DNA from: SIG587 sp045531585
GTDB taxonomy: Bacteria > Bacillota > Clostridia > Oscillospirales > Acutalibacteraceae
Direction: 5' to 3'
Assembly (NCBI GenBank): GCA_045531585.1
Contig: JAZSEH010000039.1
Location: forward strand, 1-24,369
Length of the DNA: 24,369 nucleotides
In this document: piece by piece, positions 21,833 through 24,369 of the stretch
Position numbering within the stretch: position 1 is the stretch's first letter
Layout of the letters: every line of letters begins with the position of its first letter
Position numbers and translations under genes: made by a program
Notes under the pieces: generated by a model
Databases searched by the model: none
Seen by the model: the letters and a program-made list of their open reading frames with translations, nothing else
Told to the model about the DNA's origin: nothing

Positions 21833-23176
21833 TCAGCTCCAAATTCTATCGTTTGAAAATTCCTTATTCCATTCATCGGTGGGCTCAAAGAAGCCTGGAA
21901 TATTGGGATTTATGTGTGCTTTAAGCACTTCCTCGTTAAGAGACTCAATGCCAAGTCCGGGAGTAGTGGGGACCTTAATGAAACCATTTTCAATAAGGGG
22001 GCAGGGTAACCCTTTAACCATATCGCTCCACCAGGGAACGTCTACAGAGTGGAATTCAAGGGCTAATACGTTGTGCATGGCCGCCGCAGTATGTACCGCC
22101 GCCATACAGGCTATGGGACTTTCAGCCATATGTACCGCTACAGCAACACCGTGCTCATCTGCAATATCGGCTATTTTCTTAAGCTCCAGCGCGCCGCCAC
22201 AGGTCAGAATGTCGGGATGTATAACCGATACGCCCCCTGCTTTAATGAGTGTCTCAAAGCCTTCCTTTAAATAAATATCCTCACCTGTGCAAACAGGAAT
22301 GGTAGTAGAGTTCTTAAGCCTTACATATTGGTCGGTATACATCCAGGGTACCATATCCTCTATCCAGGCAAGGTTGTAGGGCTCCATACGCCTTGCAAAA
22401 CGGATGCAGTCCTCAACGCATATATGACCAAAATGGTCAATGGCAAGGGGCACCTCATAGCCTATTACCTCTCTAACCTCTTTAACGTAGTTTTCAAGGT
22501 AATCAAGGCCCTTTTCGGTTAAATGTATACCTGTGTGAGGATGCGCGGTTGTAACAATGGAATAGCTTTTTTGATGCTTTACCATATCGGCTGTTACACT
22601 GCCGCCTTGAACGTTTAAAATATGGCTTGCATACTTTTTCATATCATCAATAAAACCAAGGGGCGCGTTAAGGGTGCCGGGCTCATCAAGTAAAAGACCA
22701 ATTCCCAAGTCCATTTTAAGGAATGTAAAGCCCATATCCATACGCTTTTTCAATGCAAGTCCCATATCGTGACCTGTGTGTTTACCATCAACGTCGGTAT
22801 CACAGTAAACCCGCACCTCATCGCGGAATTTACCGCCAAGTAATTGATAGAGAGGAACACCGTAGGCCTTGCCAGCCAAGTCCCAAAGTGCAATTTCAAC
22901 ACCGCTTACTCCGCCACCCTGACGTGAGGGGCCGCCAAACTGCTTTATTTTGCGGAACAGTCGGTCAACGTCGCAGGGGTTTTCGCCTATAAGACGGCTT
23001 TTAAGCATAAGGGCATAGGTCTTGCTGGAGGCATCGCGTACCTCGCCGTAGCCCTCAATACCCTGATTGGTCATTATTTTTAAAATGGTACACCGCTTGG
23101 GCGCCCCGTCAATATCTACGAAACGCATATCGGTTATTTTAAGGTCGCTGGGGTTTGAACAACGGTTAAAGCTCAT
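21833..23176 (-). CDS. Enolase-superfamily dehydratase (mandelate racemase/muconate lactonizing type)
   Basis: 447 residues. Members abstract a proton next to a carboxylate using Mg2+; most with this layout dehydrate sugar acids. Metal ligands by position: Asp247 in AIDHFGH, Glu273 in WIEDMVPW and Glu299 in CTGEDIY. The base His349 lies in VAVHMAESP, and Lys154 in FLKMDLG is on the other face. There is a capping domain (about 10-130) with GGVSGVEIALWDLAGKAYG. A KxK pair as in mandelate racemase is absent (LKMD), so a dehydratase of galactonate or mannonate type is more likely than a racemase. ATG at 23176 has GGAG upstream; the TTG at 23209 lies in the promoter region and is rejected. First gene of the four-gene operon. 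Confidence 0.88.
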   Translation of the reverse strand: MSFNRCSNPSDLKITDMRFVDIDGAPKRCTILKIMTNQGIEGYGEVRDASSKTYALMLKSRLIGENPCDVDRLFRKIKQFGGPSRQGGGVSGVEIALWDLAGKAYGVPLYQLLGGKFRDEVRVYCDTDVDGKHTGHDMGLALKKRMDMGFTFLKMDLGIGLLLDEPGTLNAPLGFIDDMKKYASHILNVQGGSVTADMVKHQKSYSIVTTAHPHTGIHLTEKGLDYLENYVKEVREVIGYEVPLAIDHFGHICVEDCIRFARRMEPYNLAWIEDMVPWMYTDQYVRLKNSTTIPVCTGEDIYLKEGFETLIKAGGVSVIHPDILTCGGALELKKIADIADEHGVAVAVHMAESPIACMAAVHTAAAMHNVLALEFHSVDVPWWSDMVKGLPCPLIENGFIKVPTTPGLGIESLNEEVLKAHINPNIPGFFEPTDEWNKEFSNDRIWS

Positions 23177-23202
23177 TTTCTTTTCTCCAAAAATTTTTCT
23201 TA

Positions 23203-23231
23203 TTGACAAAATCTAATTGTGAGATTATGCT
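23203..23231 (+). promoter_or_regulatory. Promoter of the AraC-family regulator gene
   Basis: TTGACA (23203-23208), 17-base spacer, TATGCT (23226-23231). Predicted RNA start near 23238, leaving about 70 bases of leader. Confidence 0.6.
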
Positions 23232-23237
23232 AATTAC

Positions 23238-23266
23238 AGTGTATAAAATAGAAGCTTAACTTTCAA
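23238..23266 (-). promoter_or_regulatory. Weak candidate promoter of the catabolic operon
   Basis: TTGAAA (23261-23266), 17-base spacer, TACACT (23238-23243) on the minus strand. The poor -10 is what is expected of an activator-dependent promoter. It lies face to face with the regulator promoter, so the two transcripts would start within each other's promoter region. Confidence 0.4.
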
Positions 23267-23307
23267 CAACTTATTTTCTGAATTTGCAAACTTTTTTACG
23301 ATTGGAT

Positions 23308-24198
23308 ATGATTCAAGTGCAGGATTTTGTGTATCTGCCAAAGGGTGGAGCGGCAAACGCAATTTTAAAAATGTGGAATGTTACAATTCCCCGCGGCGTT
23401 CGGGGCTTCAAGGACCATAGCCACACCGCCTTTGAGATATCAGTGCTTAAAGAGGGTAGCGGAATCTACGCCGTAGGCGGCAAGGAAATTCCGTTTAACG
23501 GGGGGGATGTGGCGGTGTTTTGCAGCAATAAACCCCATTGCATTACCAATGTTGAAAAAGAGTTTAAGCTTTTAAATCTTCAGTTTGAGCCGCGTCTTTT
23601 GTGGGGTGCCAGAAATGATAGCCTTTCCGAAAGAGCACAAAGCATGTGCTTTTTTCATAATAGTGATTTTCCTTACATTTTAAAGGCTGATACCCCTATA
23701 GCACAAACGGTTAAAGCATTGCTTTTGCAAATAGAAAACGAGTTTAAAGAGAAGAAGAGCGAATACCGTTTTGCTATAAAAAATTTGCTTAACAGCATAC
23801 TTATAATCCTTATCCGACAAGGTAACTATTTAAGTCCCAATGCCGACACCGTTGATAGAGAGCATTTAAAAATTATGCGCAAGGCAATGGATTATATTGA
23901 GAACAATCTTTCAGAGCCACTTTACCTTGAGGATATAGCCCAAAGGGTTGGAATGAGTCCCTCATATTTTTCCACCCTGTTCAGAAAAATAAGTTCAAAC
24001 ACGCTGACCCATTATATAAACGAGCGACGTATAAGCCTTGCAATGCATCTGCTTACCTGTGAGGGTGAAAGCACAATGCTTTCCATTGCGGTGAAATGTG
24101 GTTATAACAACACCGCTAATTTCAATAAGGCATTTAAATCTATTGTGGGTGTTACTCCCACAGAATACAAAAAACACGGCGGAGTACCCTTATCATAA
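23308..24198 (+). CDS. AraC-family transcriptional regulator
   Basis: 296 residues. The N-terminal cupin-like sensor (about 15-160) contains HSHTAFEISVLKEGSG and GGDVAVFCSNKPHCITN, the barrel motifs that bind a small ligand, usually a sugar. The C-terminal two helix-turn-helix motifs (about 190-292) are DIAQRVGMSPSYFSTLFRK and IAVKCGYNNTANFNKAFKS, followed by VGVTPTEYKK. The ATG at 23308 is used; a TTG at 23284 is the only longer option, and neither has a strong ribosome site. It is divergent from the dehydratase operon and almost certainly its regulator, likely an activator induced by a substrate or intermediate. Confidence 0.92.
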   Translation: MIQVQDFVYLPKGGAANAILKMWNVTIPRGVRGFKDHSHTAFEISVLKEGSGIYAVGGKEIPFNGGDVAVFCSNKPHCITNVEKEFKLLNLQFEPRLLWGARNDSLSERAQSMCFFHNSDFPYILKADTPIAQTVKALLLQIENEFKEKKSEYRFAIKNLLNSILIILIRQGNYLSPNADTVDREHLKIMRKAMDYIENNLSEPLYLEDIAQRVGMSPSYFSTLFRKISSNTLTHYINERRISLAMHLLTCEGESTMLSIAVKCGYNNTANFNKAFKSIVGVTPTEYKKHGGVPLS

Positions 24199-24258
24199 AA
24201 TATTTTTATGTGTGCGCAAATAAAGTTTATGTAGGTTTGTCAATGATGTGTTACAAAA

Positions 24259-24369
24259 TTAGAAAACTTCGCCATTAATAAGAAAAGCATTTAAAAAATC
24301 AGCAGGAGATTTCCAATTAAGAGGACGCATAGGAAAATTATTGTATTTTCTGTTATGTACAGAAAGTTG
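24259..24369 (-). mobile_element. C-terminal end of a DDE integrase-core transposase (5' part off window)
   Basis: The last 36 codons are open on the minus strand up to the window edge and end at TAA (24259-24261). The translation contains HNRKYNNFPMRPLNWKSPAD and FLNAF, the typical tail of rve-type transposases, where a NxRxH-like stretch precedes L-x-W/Y-x-(S/T)P. IS3, IS30 and IS481 families all share this pattern, so the family is left open. The 60 bases between it and the AraC stop should hold the IS end, but no inverted repeat can be defined with only one end in view. Confidence 0.65.

Noticed and set aside
23177..23209. TTG start extending the dehydratase by 11 residues
   Set aside because: The TTG overlaps the regulator -35 region and has no ribosome site, whereas the ATG at 23176 has GGAG upstream.

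Overview
The window looks like chromosome from a low-GC anaerobic Firmicute, most likely a gut Clostridia lineage (Oscillospirales/Ruminococcaceae type). The basis is a complete rnfCDGEAB operon, a ThiT-type ECF thiamine transporter under a TPP riboswitch, consensus sigma-A-like promoters, strong AGGAGG ribosome sites, tRNAs with encoded CCA and dense antisense-free operons. No species call is possible from sequence alone.

Layout. (1) 1-1500: the 3'-truncated gene of a TAXI-type TRAP substrate-binding lipoprotein (minus) with its promoter. It is followed by about 500 bp holding a 103-bp GC-rich, hairpin-forming direct repeat in two perfect copies, one abutting a fragment of an XRE-type regulator. 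(2) 1467-2870, minus: dut, trmB, tRNA-Met(CAT) and tRNA-Trp(CCA), closed by a terminator. (3) 2924-4967, plus: a divergent NAD-dependent DNA ligase. (4) 4968-6032: a small decayed patch with a frameshifted ORF fragment, a three-helix membrane protein and an RHS/YD-repeat remnant, closed by a terminator. (5) 6037-8317, plus: luxS and a DUF4091 glycosidase-like gene in one operon. (6) 8316-9752, minus: TPP riboswitch, then thiT and thiN. (7) 9756-12389, minus: a YfhO-family membrane protein. (8) 12416-13059, plus: a YfbR-like HD 5'-deoxynucleotidase. (9) 13092-18768, minus: rnfC-D-G-E-A-B plus a HAD phosphatase, tightly coupled, from a promoter whose -10 lies in a 22-bp palindrome. (10) 18779-24198: a minus-strand catabolic operon (enolase-superfamily dehydratase, GH13 enzyme, enlarged RraA-like lyase/aldolase, SDR dehydrogenase) with a divergent AraC regulator. 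(11) 24259-24369: the C-terminus of a transposase running off the right edge.

How the parts work together. The Rnf complex couples reduced ferredoxin to NAD+ reduction and ion pumping. The thi operon imports thiamine and converts it to TPP under TPP feedback. LuxS recycles S-ribosylhomocysteine and makes the AI-2 precursor. The right-hand cassette carries a plausible complete route for an unidentified sugar or sugar acid: glycoside cleavage or transfer (GH13), oxidation (SDR), dehydration (enolase superfamily) and retro-aldol cleavage (RraA-like), controlled by the AraC protein. It is the best candidate here for an undescribed pathway. The duplicated structured repeat near the left end is the most unusual non-coding signal.
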